Source: Sipunculus nudus | Lineage: Eukaryota; Annelida; Sipuncula; Golfingiida; Sipunculidae | Direction: 5' to 3' | Length of the DNA: 64,000 nucleotides | Assembly (NCBI GenBank): GCA_026874595.1 | Contig: CM049315.1 | Location: 2,238,501-2,302,500 of the forward strand | Made by a program: the position numbers and the translations under genes | The notes under the pieces: generated by a model | The model's input: the letters and a program-made list of their open reading frames with translations, nothing else | The model's database searches: none | Told to the model about the DNA's origin: nothing | Shown here: piece after piece, positions 39,501-49,534 of the stretch | Layout: each line of letters begins with the position of its first letter | Numbering within the stretch: position 1 is the first letter of the stretch

Positions 39501-42500
39501 AAGTAGGCTTACATGTGAAACTTTCTGAGCGCTTTGATTTAAATCAACAACTGTTCAGTCTAAGTAGGCTTACATGTGAAACTATCTGAGCACTCGATTT
39601 AAATCAACAACTGTTCAGTCTAAGTAGGCTTGCATGTAGAACTGTCTTAGTGCCTTGATTTAAAGGCACATAATCAAGAGCAATATTATTCCTATTCTTT
39701 CACACTATCAGTTCAGTTTTGCTTTATACAAAAGTTTCCTAGCAAAACCATTCCAGCAAATAGTCTCATTTCCTCGCATACGACTGTTTAACACCTTGTT
39801 TTAGCCCTGTCTGTTGGTAAACACAGTCTGTTTACCATAACAAGGCCGTGTGACTGGAGGTTCGATTAAGAGGGGCAACACGCGGTGTTTCAGCCAGCGG
39901 GAACATGTATTACATTTTATTAAGCCAATTCACCTAGGGCATTTCCTGATTGGCACGTATTGTGGCTGCGCGCAGCACACGACCCAATGCACTGTGTTTA
40001 TGTTGACACCTGCGATCGCGCCCTTTTCACTGTTTTTATCACTCGTTTAAAGGAGTAAGCAAAAGGTTTCAAGGCAATATTTTGGCAGGTACAGATTTAT
40101 TTTAAAGGAAGAAGCTCTTTTTCATGTTTACTCAATATGCTTTATAGGTGATTGGGCCCCTTTAAGTAAACAACTGTTCAGTCTAAGTAGGCTTACATGT
40201 TAAACTGTCTGAGCACCTTTATTTAAATCAACAACTGTTCAGTCTAAGGAGGCTTACATGTGAAACTGTCTGAGCGCCTTGATTCAAGTAAACAACTGTT
40301 CAGTCTAAGGAGGCTTACATGTGAAACTGTCTGAGCACCTTGATTTAAATCAACAACTGTTCAGTCTAAATAGGCTCACATGTGAATCTGTCTGAGTGCC
40401 TTAATTTAAATCAACAACTTCTCAGTCTAAGGAGGCTTACATATGTCCACTACATGTTTGCCAGTGGATCATGTGAGCCACAGCAAAAGAACAAAACTAA
40501 ATTTGGTTGAACTGCTTCAGGGAAGAAAGTGAACATAGTGCCATCTATCACCACTTAGGTGAACTAATGGAGTGACTGGAACCAAATATAACTAGAATAT
40601 CAGCAGAAGCTGACAAAAGCCCTCAGCCAAAAGAACAGTGTTTAGAGGTGGTAACAGTAACAAGTACTAAATATCTGTTCTCACATGGATGTATATCTGT
40701 ACATGTCTCAGTTATAAATTTAAAATGGAGAGGCATGTACCATGATTCATAAAAATCCACCAAATGCTTCCTGAAAATAAGCTTCTAAGTTTTATTCTAT
40801 TATCAGCTCTGTGACCTTGAAAAGTATGTCAAGGTCACCCATCTTTGAACTTGACCGAGATTTTGTCGATATACAGCTTCACCAAAGAAATAAAATTCCT
40901 ATTGTGAATCCTTTTAGAGATATCCCTGCGCACAAGGCCAAAGTTGAAAAATCCAAGAAAAATTCATTAAAAATAAGAAATTGCAGGTGGCGCCCCAAAA
41001 CTTGTGCAGCAGTTACAGACCATCACTCCCTATGATCATAGTAAGTATTGTGAAAATCCAGCCAATGGTTCCTGAGAAATAAGCTTCTAAATGTTTTTTC
41101 TATAATCAGCTCTAAAACGTAGAAAAAAAGGTCAAGGTCACCCATCTTCGAACTTGACCGAGATTTTGTCAATATACATCTTCACTGAAAAAATAAAATT
41201 CCTATGGTGAATCCTTTTAGAGATATCCCGCTCACAAGCCCAAAGTTGAGAAATCCGATAAAAATTCATTAAAAATCAGATATTGTAGGTGGCGCCACCA
41301 AACTTGTGTAGCAGGTACAGATTATCAGTCCCAATAACCATAGTAAGTTTTGTGAAAATCCACCAAATGGTTCCTGAGTAATTAGCATCTAAGTGTTTTT
41401 CTATAATCAGCTCTAAAATGTAGAAAAATAGGTCAAGGTCACCCATCTTTGAACTTGACCGAGATTTTGTCGATATACATCTTTACCGAGGAAATAAAAT
41501 TCTGACGGTGAATCCTTTTCAAGATATCCTGCTCACAAGGTAAAAGTTAACGGACGCTGGACGGACGGACGGACGGACGGACAGCTTGGGTGACGACAAT
41601 AGCCCATCAGCCTAAGGGCTGTGGGCTAAAAAGCACACATGATGCAATGATGTCAATATAGCAATCTTCTTAAAACCTATCAAGTGCATTTAATTGAAAT
41701 TATATACCCCATACACACTTTCCATTTGCTTTGTAACTCCTTTCCGTTGATTCCACTAATGATTCAATTCCACTGTTTGCTGTATATTTGCTGTAACAGG
41801 ATTTTGCCACATGGCTGAGAATGTTCTGCCAAATGAGAGTCAGTGTATTGAGATATGTGAATCTCTGTTGAAACTGATCAGAACATTCTTAGCACTTTGC
41901 CAACTATCAGATAAAACTTTTAACTAAAAGCAGAGGTTGGGTGGAAAGAGTTACAGAACAAATGTAACATGAGCACTGTGGAAGGATGTAATGGTATACT
42001 TGTCATCTGAGACATCTATAAACCTAAATTACAATTATCTATTAAAGCTATCAAAACTCCACAAAAATTAAATGCGTTAAAAATATTCAATGATCAAATG
42101 TTTTTAGTTTACTTTTAAATTCTGAGAGACTTGTGGCTTCTCTTAGAGTATCTGGTTGGTCATTCCATAGTTTTGGGCCAACAGCAAAATGCAAATATCA
42201 GAGATTCAAGATAAAAAGGAAACCTTATGGGGTTTGGTTTTGTGTTTTATTTTACAAGTTCAAGTTAAATATAATATATACTATACTATATATTTTATTA
42301 TATATACATAACAGCCTGGCAAGTCTAGCTGTTAGCCTGGAGCCTTAAATAAGCTTCATATCAAGGTTGATAAGACATACCCTGGAGGTTGCTGATGCTG
42401 GCCTCGTACCCTCCAGTGATTGGTGAAGTTTGAAGGTCTTGGTGACAACTTCTGTACACATGATCACTTTACACTCCGCAAATCCCAGAGTGAAAAACTT

Positions 42501-44404
42501 ATCCTTAGTGACAGGTGGCTTGTATGAGAACAGCTCTCTCATGGTCTGGATAAAGGAGATGACAACATTATAACTTGAACATTAAATATGTATAACAAAA
42601 TCTGTCACAACAAATTCTCTTTTATTTATTACTAGCAATCTTTCATAAAAAAATATTAATACAAAAACATTAGGTAGCTCAGCTTTAAAAAAATCAGGAA
42701 ATCATTCATTTAAGGATAGGAAAAATTTTCCTAAGTTCTACATAATTTATACTGCTCTCTGTAAAAGAATAAAATTAGTGCCAAAGTAGAAATTAAAACT
42801 TATATAGGGTTACAGATAATATACAGTTAAAGGCCAGAATGTGGTGTGTATAAAACTGATTTATGCAACCATTATTAATCCATACAGTCTGTGTTAAATA
42901 CTAGGGAACATGTATCATATGTATCCTTTTTTTAGAAGATCTTTGAGATCATAAATTTCCACTAATCATTGACAACAAAATTTGAATTAAACACAGACTT
43001 AGTAAGTGACTAACCTGTCTACATTAAGTCATACTTGTAAATCAGCGTTTTATATGAATACTTTAATAAAATTCATCATTTCACAGTTCCCAGTCCCATT
43101 ATAATTTATTGTAGGCTTAACAAATCTTGATACTCTTTACATTGACATTGCATGCAATATCATGCTCATTTTTGCTGTATCTTTAAAAATGTTCTTCATT
43201 TAAAACAGAAATGGTTTGCTCTAAGTTAATTGAAACATTTTAGAACTGAATTTTAATGGGTGATCAGTTAAACCTCAGATGAAGTAGCCAAATTGGGAGT
43301 CCTGGGTACCAATGTCAAGTGAGTTTTAGTGGCTCTCTTAACAGTAAGGAGTTAATAAACAACTATTAATTTGTTTCTCCATAAGACTAGGCTTATGGAG
43401 AATCAAGTTTCTTTGAAGGCTTCCAATTTTAACTGAGATATAGAAAATTTTCTGCTACTCTGATGGTTTGACTCAATGTAAAAAATCTGTAAAATCAATA
43501 ACCCTATTTTCATAAAACCAGTATTTAAAGGTGTGACTGCTGTAAAGTGCACCTTATACGCTGCATCCACAAACCCTTGATCTGTCTTTCCGTACATTTC
43601 TATGTTACAGTCACTGATCCGCTGGGCAACTGCTTGGCTGAAGGTCATGAAGACGTGATGATAGATTGGTAAGTACACCTCTGGCCGCCCCTGAGATAAG
43701 CTGTAACATTTTTTGGTGATTATTAGACTGCATTTATATTCTACTTAGACTACAATACAGTTAAAATATCTTAACTAACTAGTGGAAATAATGGAAAATT
43801 ATATGAATGTTCAGGTTTTGAAATCATACCGGGCAATACTGCATTACCCTATCAGGCTATGGATAATATGGCCAAGGGTTCCTACACAAGGGTGAGACAG
43901 GAGAGTGATTAGAGACCTCATATCAATATAGCAAAGGATGGCTACACAACAGTATGAAAACTTGTAGTCATAGCTAGTGATTCTGCTGGAGAACATATCA
44001 TGCATACACCTTAAACAAGCAAATTTCATATATTGCAAATGAAGAAAGATGGCTAATTTTATCACTTATGTTAATATATATGATACTCTTTATTATGATG
44101 TAGTTTTCATAGACTTTGGTAATCAGAGATATAATATGAACATATGAGACTTCAGGAATATTAATAACTGCTCCAAAAGTAAACAGGTCAGACCAAAAGA
44201 AAAAGGTTGATTTCTGAGGCACAGCAATTTTGACCCAAATGGATAGAGATTATAGTGTTTGATATCCGAGGACATGTATGTTTAACACAGGTATGTCAGA
44301 TGTGACAGCACTCACCCTTCTTTATCTAAAGTCTCCTTGTACCCGACTTTCTTCAGAGCAGCCTGCAGCTTTGCTACATTATTGGCCATGTCTCCTGTTG
44401 CCAT
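30325..44404 (-). CDS. CEP44: CEP44, centrosomal protein 44 (8 coding exons)
   Basis: Joined exons 44404-44316, 43700-43553, 42545-42381, 37091-37052, 35944-35723, 34783-34713, 32744-32609 and 30536-30325 give 1083 nt, 360 aa plus stop. Human CEP44 is about 390 aa. The protein starts MATGD like the human protein. GLSQGRPEVYLPI, FVDAAYK and FSYKPPVTKDKFFTLGFAE align with the conserved CEP44 domain (residues about 1-130). Residues 135-245 are a polar Ser/Pro/Arg-rich linker with no predicted fold. Residues 246-355 are heptad-rich coiled coil. The family is known from vertebrates to act at the centriole wall and in centriole-to-centrosome conversion. The gene is divergent from FBXO8. Introns carry LINE, satellite and pearl-like repeats. 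Splice phases agree at every junction, which fixes two ambiguous sites (see exons 2 and 3). Confidence 0.93.
30537..32608 (-). other. CEP44 intron 7
   Basis: Non-coding. A region around 30670-30900 has a GC-richer unique stretch with no recognised identity. No open frame worth calling. Confidence 0.6.
32609..32744 (-). CDS. CEP44: CEP44 coding exon 7
   Basis: Encodes residues 246-290, a coiled-coil segment with hydrophobic heptads (LADLQNGLVDL, LNELQEKMAAM, ALTIKQLE). Acceptor is ctgtttttag, donor GAAG|GTAATA. Confidence 0.87.
32745..34712 (-). other. CEP44 intron 6
   Basis: AT-rich intron with no recognised element. Confidence 0.6.
34713..34783 (-). CDS. CEP44: CEP44 coding exon 6
   Basis: Encodes residues 222-245, acidic (EKCEEKDSPSKEGMES...). 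Acceptor is tgattctccag, donor CAT|GTGAGT. In phase with exons 5 and 7. Confidence 0.8.
35130..35632. mobile_element. pearl-like remnant in CEP44 intron 5
   Basis: Three degenerate copies of a unit containing cagtgacct...cctcattaaatat...gattttg...gagatnat...gagtttcatgaaaatc (period about 130-140 bp), followed by gagggacagacggtgggtatacc. The order of tandem core then a GACAGACGG tract matches the other pearl-like elements here, but this copy is old and short. Confidence 0.45.
35723..35944 (-). CDS. CEP44: CEP44 coding exon 5
   Basis: Encodes residues 148-221, a Ser/Pro/Arg/Asn-rich linker with an internal repeat (SSRNPSRNPRSS). Acceptor is ttcataattag, donor AAAAG|GTGAAG. The frame stays open for 74 codons and is in phase with both neighbours. 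Confidence 0.82.
36570..36910 (-). mobile_element. Helentron-like repeat of family 2, copy in CEP44 intron 4
   Basis: On the minus strand it reads a GGATATTAATTTGGTTTGTCTG start, then TGTC/CATC tetranucleotides (36800-36845), then caggtttttgtccc...gataactttcctaaatattatc. Sister copies occur at 52690-53120 and 60840-61240, both with a (TGTC)n followed by taactttnctaaat and ttcattcaa(a/g)tttngg. There is no coding capacity. Confidence 0.55.
37052..37091 (-). CDS. CEP44: CEP44 coding exon 4 (40-nt micro-exon)
   Basis: Encodes IRREHPHGHSRPS, residues 135-147, plus one base of Ala148. It lies between the acceptor gtgttacag and donor CAG|GTATAA, and sits alone between a 5.3 kb and a 1.1 kb intron. 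Support is phase continuity on both sides, not homology. Confidence 0.7.
37957..39083 (-). pseudogene. 5'-truncated L2-like LINE reverse transcriptase
   Basis: The minus strand carries ITYGVPQGSVLGPLFF at about 39.07-39.03 kb, then HFYADDSQIY, the RT catalytic box. LLKLNADKTEVLIIG follows, then LGVVFDQGLCLDKHVNNIC and LQRVQNAAARLVTG with HITPILKELHWLLVRQRIDFK. A frame-shifted C-terminal tail, APRLWNELLHS-VRASPYLASFKRNLKT, reaches about 38.14 kb. The 3' end has a GCGCTTT-type tail and an (ATT)n / (AAT)n microsatellite at 37957-37982. This is the L2 clade layout. A frameshift near 38.8 kb and a stop before the tail inactivate it. It is in CEP44 intron 3, same strand as the gene. Confidence 0.8.
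39084..39665. repeat. 61-bp satellite, left block
   Basis: About ten diverged copies of a unit: caacaactgttcagtctaag, taggcttacatgtgaaactg, tctgagcaccttgatttaaat. Some copies have lost one to six bases. It abuts the 5' end of the L2-like fragment. Confidence 0.9.
39660..40163. mobile_element. TTAA-flanked insertion splitting the 61-bp satellite
   Basis: About 500 bp of unrelated, GC-richer sequence interrupts the satellite. The left edge is gatTTAA then AGGCACATAATCAAG. The right edge, read inverted, is TTAA then AGGGGCCCAATCACC. The weakly similar inverted ends and TTAA at both edges suggest a piggyBac-like or similar non-autonomous element. The TTAA could also be part of the satellite unit, which contains ttTTAA or ATTTAA, so this is tentative. 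Confidence 0.35.
40164..40445. repeat. 61-bp satellite, right block
   Basis: Four to five further copies of the same unit after the insertion, ending at ggaggcttacatat. Confidence 0.9.
40790..41632 (+). mobile_element. pearl-like element with 302-bp core repeats (CEP44 intron 3)
   Basis: Nearly three copies of a unit of about 302 bp: gtcaaggtcacccatctt, gaacttgaccgagattttgt, ccttttagagatatcc, ggtggcgcc, cctgag. Copies are aligned at about 40851, 41153 and 41455. The last runs into ggacgctgGACGGACGGACGG (41551-41582), then agcttgggtgacgacaatag and a terminal gggctaaaaa. The ending resembles the gagctaaaaa of element 2 at 29.99 kb. Each copy carries TCAAGGTCA. Confidence 0.65.
42000..42215 (-). 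pseudogene. LINE 3' fragment
   Basis: The minus strand reads FAVGPKLWNDQPDTLREATSLSEFKSKLKTFDH and then a stop. This is the C-terminal signature of LINE RT proteins (L2/CR1-like). Only this tail is present, so it is a severely 5'-truncated copy in CEP44 intron 3. Confidence 0.6.
42381..42545 (-). CDS. CEP44: CEP44 coding exon 3
   Basis: Encodes Thr80-Arg134, from TMRELFSYKPP to EGTRPASATSR, the end of the CEP44 domain. The acceptor is tttatccag. I chose the donor AGG|GTATGT at 42380 over GG|GTACGA at 42409 because the earlier donor would put a stop in exon 4. Confidence 0.85.
43553..43700 (-). CDS. CEP44: CEP44 coding exon 2
   Basis: Encodes Gly30-Lys79, from GLSQGRPEVY to FVDAAYK. Two acceptors are possible, 10 nt apart. 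Only the outer one (atgttacag|CTTATC) keeps the frame from exon 1, and it adds LSQ, which aligns with LIK in human. The donor AAG|GTGCAC is weak, but the homology ends exactly there. Confidence 0.88.
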
Positions 44405-44417
44405 GTTGATGTTGGCT
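44316..44417 (-). CDS. CEP44: CEP44 coding exon 1
   Basis: The acceptor tatctatattcag precedes 13 nt of 5' UTR and the ATG at 44404-44402. It encodes residues 1-29 (MATGDMANNV...ETLDKE) and two bases of Gly30. The donor is GG|GTGAGT. The acceptor before the start codon shows a further upstream non-coding exon. Confidence 0.9.
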
Positions 44418-45731
44418 CTGAATATAGATAGGTTTCAACTATAAAAAATTGCAAACTGCACCGAGCTGCCTATTCATATAAAAAATATATAAAAGATGGT
44501 CTATCATCTTAAACTGACATGATTTGACCTGGTTAGTATTATGTGATAAGAAATAAAGAGCTCAATCAAACAATGATGTACAATCAGTAAAATTCATTAA
44601 TACTTAAATATATTATAGTTTATCATGCTGATACTATCAAGAATATAATACAAAGTTGTATTTCTTTTTCCCAGCTATTTATCTGCCAATGCCCACATTT
44701 GGCCTTAAATGTGTGGTAGACATAGATAGCTGATAGGCTCTTATAGGATATGTATGTTGGCTTTTGTAATTTTTTTCTCAATAAGCTGCCTCATTAATAA
44801 GTTAACCATTATCCCCACAAGTAACCTTTTCTATTTTATGCTTCAGCCAATCTATAATGGGGGGGGGGGGGGGCATGTTTTTAATGTCTAGCTGGAAAAC
44901 TTATGCCTGCCTCACAGAATTTGATCACTCTTTTCCACGGATGTCACTGGTTTTTAAATATTAGTCCAACTACAGAATCTGGACAATCTGTCCTTTGCTA
45001 CCCGTCCAATGTAGCCACCAGGGGTGACTAAAATATGTCAGTTAGGTCTGATGGTACATATTATACAGCTGACCTGTCTCAGGTCATTAGACATTTTGTT
45101 GAATTTGGGGGCTACGTCCAATGGTGATCCTATACACACATCGACTGATTTCTACCTGTCACTCTGGCACTCATCAAAGACCATTTACAGTCTATAATCC
45201 ACTGTTTTCTTTCACATTTAAGTAATTATAGTAAATATTATTATATTGTCCATTGTAAATTTATATCAAAACTGTAGGACAGATTCTACAGTTGCTAAAT
45301 ATTTTCAAATACTAGTATTCTCATTTGTTTAAACAAGATATTGCTTGATTACTAATGATATCGGCCTGAATGTCGAATCACTCACGCACCTATACGGCGC
45401 CGACTATGCCATGTCACACAACAAGGGATGCTTTCTAACATATAACTGCTTATAATACTACTCAAATATCACTTTCTTACCTAAACTCAGTCACAGGTTA
45501 TGACATAATACATCTTTTATCTACGATCTCCATGTAGTCATATCAACATTCCTATACGTCCGCGATGATCAACTGTACGGTGTCGCATAAAATATCATTC
45601 CCCTTATTTTTAAATACGTCATAAGGAAACCCCCACCTTTTGGCATAACTCACACCTTCACAATCTCGCATAACTCTAAGTCTGATTTATCACATCTTGA
45701 TACGATGTTTTTAGATAATTCTAGGACTCAC

Positions 45732-45925
45732 AGGGGGGGTTTGGGGGGTCTCCCCCAAATCATTACTCATGTTGATTGTCATATCCTAGGGGGGTTTGGG
45801 GGGTCTCCCCCCAATAATTACCCATATTCATTCTAATTACTCTTCATGTTTATATATTTACTCATGTTGATTTTCATATCCTGGGGGGGGAGGGGGGGGT
45901 TGGGGGTAACCCCCCCAATATTTAC
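45732..45925. repeat. triplicated G-run/C-run hairpin repeat
   Basis: Three copies of a unit of roughly 55-110 bp, each with two G-runs, TTT or TT between, then CCCCC(CC)AA, followed by ttactcatgttgatt(g/t)tcatatcct or ttacccatattcattctaatta. Each copy can form a GGGGG-TCT-CCCCC hairpin, and its paired G-runs are quadruplex-like. Confidence 0.7.
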
Positions 45926-46132
45926 TCATATTCATTCTAATTACCCAAGTAAACAATCATTCATCTTTACATTTTACTATCCTGATTCTTTTTCAACTAG
46001 TTACACCAAGCGATCGATTTGGTGTTCGTACGAAGTTAATTCACTGATCACATGATCATGACTCCTGGTGAAGTAGTACCCCACAGTGTACCACGCGATC
46101 ACATTTTAAATACCCCCGGTTCTGCAACGAGT

Positions 46133-46390
46133 TCTGTGTGGCATAGTGGTTATGCAATGGGACTTGTATGCCTCCTGTCAGTGGTTTGAGACCCGATCCA
46201 GCACGCAGTCTTTGCATGTCATGCCAAATGTACTAATAATTCATGTATTTCATCTCTTCCAAGCAGCCAAGTTCAAGATGTCACATGAACAAATATCAAA
46301 CAGTTGTTATATATGTACTGAAAACCCCCCAAAAAACTATACCCCTTTTTTCTCTCTATCCCCATCAACTATATCACCCTCTTAACCTTG
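46133..46390 (+). mobile_element. tRNA-derived SINE
   Basis: An A box TGGCATAGTGG at 46139-46149 and a B box GGTTTGAGACC at 46183-46193 are 34 bp apart, the spacing of a tRNA gene promoter. The flanking arms do not form a tRNA cloverleaf. The 3' boundary, placed near a cccatcaactatatcaccc stretch, is approximate. Confidence 0.5.
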
Positions 46391-46624
46391 TTTGCTAACC
46401 AGGGGTGCGTGAGTGATTCGACATTCGCTCCATGATATCTCTCACCAACCTCACCCTCACATATACTTTAACTACAAGAACAGTTACAAGTTAATAGTTT
46501 AACTTAAAGGTTAATATAATTTATAATTGTTTTAACAATTTATTTTCAGAACAAGACAAGTTCAGACATGTGATTGATTATGTAATAATAGTTATCAATC
46601 ATTTGCTTTGGATGCTATGTTACC

Positions 46625-47173
46625 TGGCTGTGATGATCACAGTTAATTAAGCCCTCTGAGGTCAGTGACAGGTCGACTGTCAGACAGTGACATTTGACAG
46701 GTGACAGGACACTTGTTTGTTAGTTTGAAAGGTGCGCCACTGTTCCCAGGAAGTTATATATGTCGCGTTATCTGATTGGTTGATGACCGGTTTCTTTAAG
46801 TACTCCGCAGTGAATATTTAATATGAACAAATAAAGTTTTACGAAGTCACTGTTGAAATTCCTTCATGTCTAATGCAGGAAATATTACATTTATATGATA
46901 TATCATCAAGATATATTTTATGGTCAGCCTCAATTCTGAGTCACTTGTTAGCGACCTTGACCTTTCATTTACCTCCACGTCAAGTCGGCCAAGTGTTTCC
47001 CAACTGTGTCACTGTAAACAAACATAAATATCCCTCCATTCTGACGTGCAGCCGCGATGTCAGAGCCAAGTTTGGCGTGATATGTATGGTATTAGGTCTT
47101 TTTCATGTAGCACTTTCCAGTAGAACTCCCTTGGGAATGTCTACCTCTTAATTCAAGCCAAAACTTCCTCTAG
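46625..47173. promoter_or_regulatory. inferred bidirectional CEP44/FBXO8 promoter
   Basis: This segment is between a candidate minus-strand donor (CCAG|GTAACA at 46623) and a candidate plus-strand donor (CTAG|GTAAGC at 47174). It is locally enriched in CpG (cacgtcaagtcgg, gacgtgcagccgcgatg). It holds an inverted CCAAT box in GATTGGT (46774-46780), an ETS-like CAGGAAGT (46747-46755) and a cluster of TGACAG motifs (46659-46710). Head-to-head genes with spliced 5' leaders must start transcription in this interval or near it. The exact start sites are inference. Confidence 0.4.
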
Positions 47174-48008
47174 GTAAGCAGATGTCAAAATAGAGAATTG
47201 ACAATTTAACAATTTTTTTCAGTATCACCTGAAATCTTAGACTGTGCTAACAGGCTCCAAGGCTATGCTTTATAATTTAATTAATGTATGGATTTTTGAG
47301 GTACATGTGTTGCATGCATTTCTGTGTGGTTACATTTGTTTACACATATATTAAAGCTGCCTTTATCAAGTTTATGTGCACAAAGTCCATATTCAAATAA
47401 CTATACTAAAAAATTAAAATATTATAAGATTAGGGATATCAGATATAATTATAATCTCTTTGATCCATTTTTGAATAACAGACTGAAATTGATTGATATT
47501 TTTATCTGATCTCATTTTATGGGTCGGCATAAATATTTGAATATAAATCGGAATTAATGTACAATATAATTCAGTCAGTTGCAGGCAAGTTTGACTTTTT
47601 TTATTCAGATTTTATAATTCAGTCATATCTACTTGATAAACATTTGACTTGTCACTTATCAGGAAACACTTTTCCCAGGCATTGTGTTAATTTTACAGCG
47701 TCTCTATTGCTGGATATATTACTGATCCCAAGTCACTCGATCAGTTTTGAGTAATGCATGGTTGTAGGGCATGACCTTCCCATTAAACCTGCAGAGTGAT
47801 GATCCGTCAGGTGGGGATCCTGTATTTTTTGCGGGGGGGGGGGGGGGGGGGTCAACAGGTGTCATTGTGTGATTTACCTGTCATGGTTTAAAATTGATCT
47901 ACAAAAAGGTTAGTGGTTGGGAGGAGGGGGCCCGGGGGTCTTGGGAAAGACTTGTAGTGACAAATCTCCCCATTATTCTGCTCTGAGCTGGGTTACTGAA
48001 GCTGGTTT

Positions 48009-49534
48009 CAGGGTTGGCAAGTTTTAGGCATGAAGGTTTTAACCATAGGTTATAACCTGGTTAAAACCGCCCCGCCTAAAACAGGTTTTAGGCAGGTTTT
48101 AGGCACCAAAAGTGCCCAAAACCTATATTTGTTTACATTTTTTACTTAAAGATCTGTAAAACTACCATACTGGCTGGGGTGAAGCAGTCACAAGGCTTTG
48201 CTGGGCTTCTGGAAGCTATCAAGTATTAGAAATGCATGATTTCCTGTTGGCTGGTACCATGCAGTCTTCAACGAGCCTGTATAGGTGTCTGAACATGAGA
48301 CCATGTTTGTGTGGCACATAGTTTTATTGGCCAAGGTAATGACATTATCAGGACCTTTTGGGTTTCCTGATGAGTGCCCAGCTACCTTGAATGATGTAAT
48401 ACAGCCTCCAGTTTGCCCTTGTAAGACAGGGTATCACTATCAGAGGGGAGGACTACTTGATTAGACAAGTTAATTACAATTTATCAGGGTGATGGGGTCA
48501 TAAGACCTGATGGTCATAAGTCCTACTACTGTGTCCTAGTAGATGTTCATGTCAACTTTCATACATGACTAGGAGGATGCAATCAAAGCCCTTGCCCTGA
48601 AGACTGTTCTTGAGCAAACATTTTACTGAGTGATGCAGTCAGTGCCCCTCAGGCCTTCAGGTTTAACACAGCCCCTGAGTAATTATGAATATTCTGTGGT
48701 TTGCAAAATATTCATTGCAAAATATTTTCACATTTTCAGTTTTATACTAATTATAGTGTTTAATGAGGGTTCCATTTTTACAATTTCATCATACAATAAA
48801 CAGAGTATATCCATCATTATATAGAAGATAAGTATGTGCACAAAATCTTAAAATTTGACAAGGGATGACCTAGCTAAGGGAATAAACAAATAGTGGAAAT
48901 TCTTGTTCATTATCAGATATTATCATATTTTTAGTTTTATGGCTAGCATAAAAGATATGTAATAATTTATAAATCCAATCCAATGCTTTTTGCCATTGAA
49001 GCTACAGGCATATAAAATAAACATGTTATGTTAGTGAAGCTACAGTATAAAGAACTATTCATCAGTGTAAATGGAACAACATTTTAAATCCAGGAAAACT
49101 TCTTTTCCATTTATCACAAAATTTAATCCCTTGTGATCAAAAAGCCAATAAAAGTATCTGGTTATAAGCTTAAAGTAAGAGCATTTTTTTATAAATTGGC
49201 AGTAATGGAGGTAGGAAAGTCGGGGAACTGTGTTCATAAGGAAATCCCTGAAGTAGTGTTGAATTCATTTGTTGCTTTTTTTTTGTCATGGTTTAATTTG
49301 TTTAGTTTGAATAAAATGATCCTCAATTATAATTTGTTGAGCATATTTCTTAGTGCATTTAGATGTTTAACAATAAAACATAGTTAAACTAAAAGTCATA
49401 GGTAAGGGTAAATAAGGTTTTAGGCAGTTAAAGGCAGTTTTAGGCAGGTTATAACCTATTTTAGGCAGTTAAAGGCATGTTTTAGGCTCTGCCCTGCCGA
49501 AAACAGGTTTTGGGCAGCCTAAAACCCAACCCTG
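48009..49534. mobile_element. non-autonomous hAT element
   Basis: The left end CAGGGTTGGCAAGTTTTAGGC and the right end, inverted, CAGGGTTGGGTTTTAGGCTG match. GCTGGTTT flanks both sides (48001-48008, 49535-49542), an exact 8-bp target duplication. CAGGG ends plus 8-bp duplications define hAT. Subterminal copies of GTTTTAGGCAG cluster at both ends, as transposase-binding repeats do. The 1.3 kb middle has no transposase. It sits in the inferred FBXO8 5' UTR intron. Confidence 0.85.

Larger units (their letters stand above)
45363..46431. mobile_element. non-autonomous DNA transposon with 8-bp target duplication
   Basis: Left end GGCCT then GAATGTCGAATCACTCACGC; the right end inverted is GGAGC then the same 23-bp run through CACC. 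The shared part occupies 45368-45390 and 46404-46426. Both sides are flanked by ATGATATC (45355-45362 and 46432-46439), an 8-bp target duplication that fits hAT or Merlin elements. It is about 1.07 kb and contains G-tract/C-tract hairpin repeats (45732-45925) and a SINE (46133-46390). No transposase. It lies between CEP44 and FBXO8. Confidence 0.65.

Noticed and set aside
46139-46193. tRNA gene
   Set aside because: A and B boxes are present but the arms do not pair into a cloverleaf; called a SINE head instead.
46873-47151. 92-codon plus-strand frame near the promoter
   Set aside because: No homology recognised; it overlaps the inferred non-coding leader of FBXO8 and has no in-frame connection to it.
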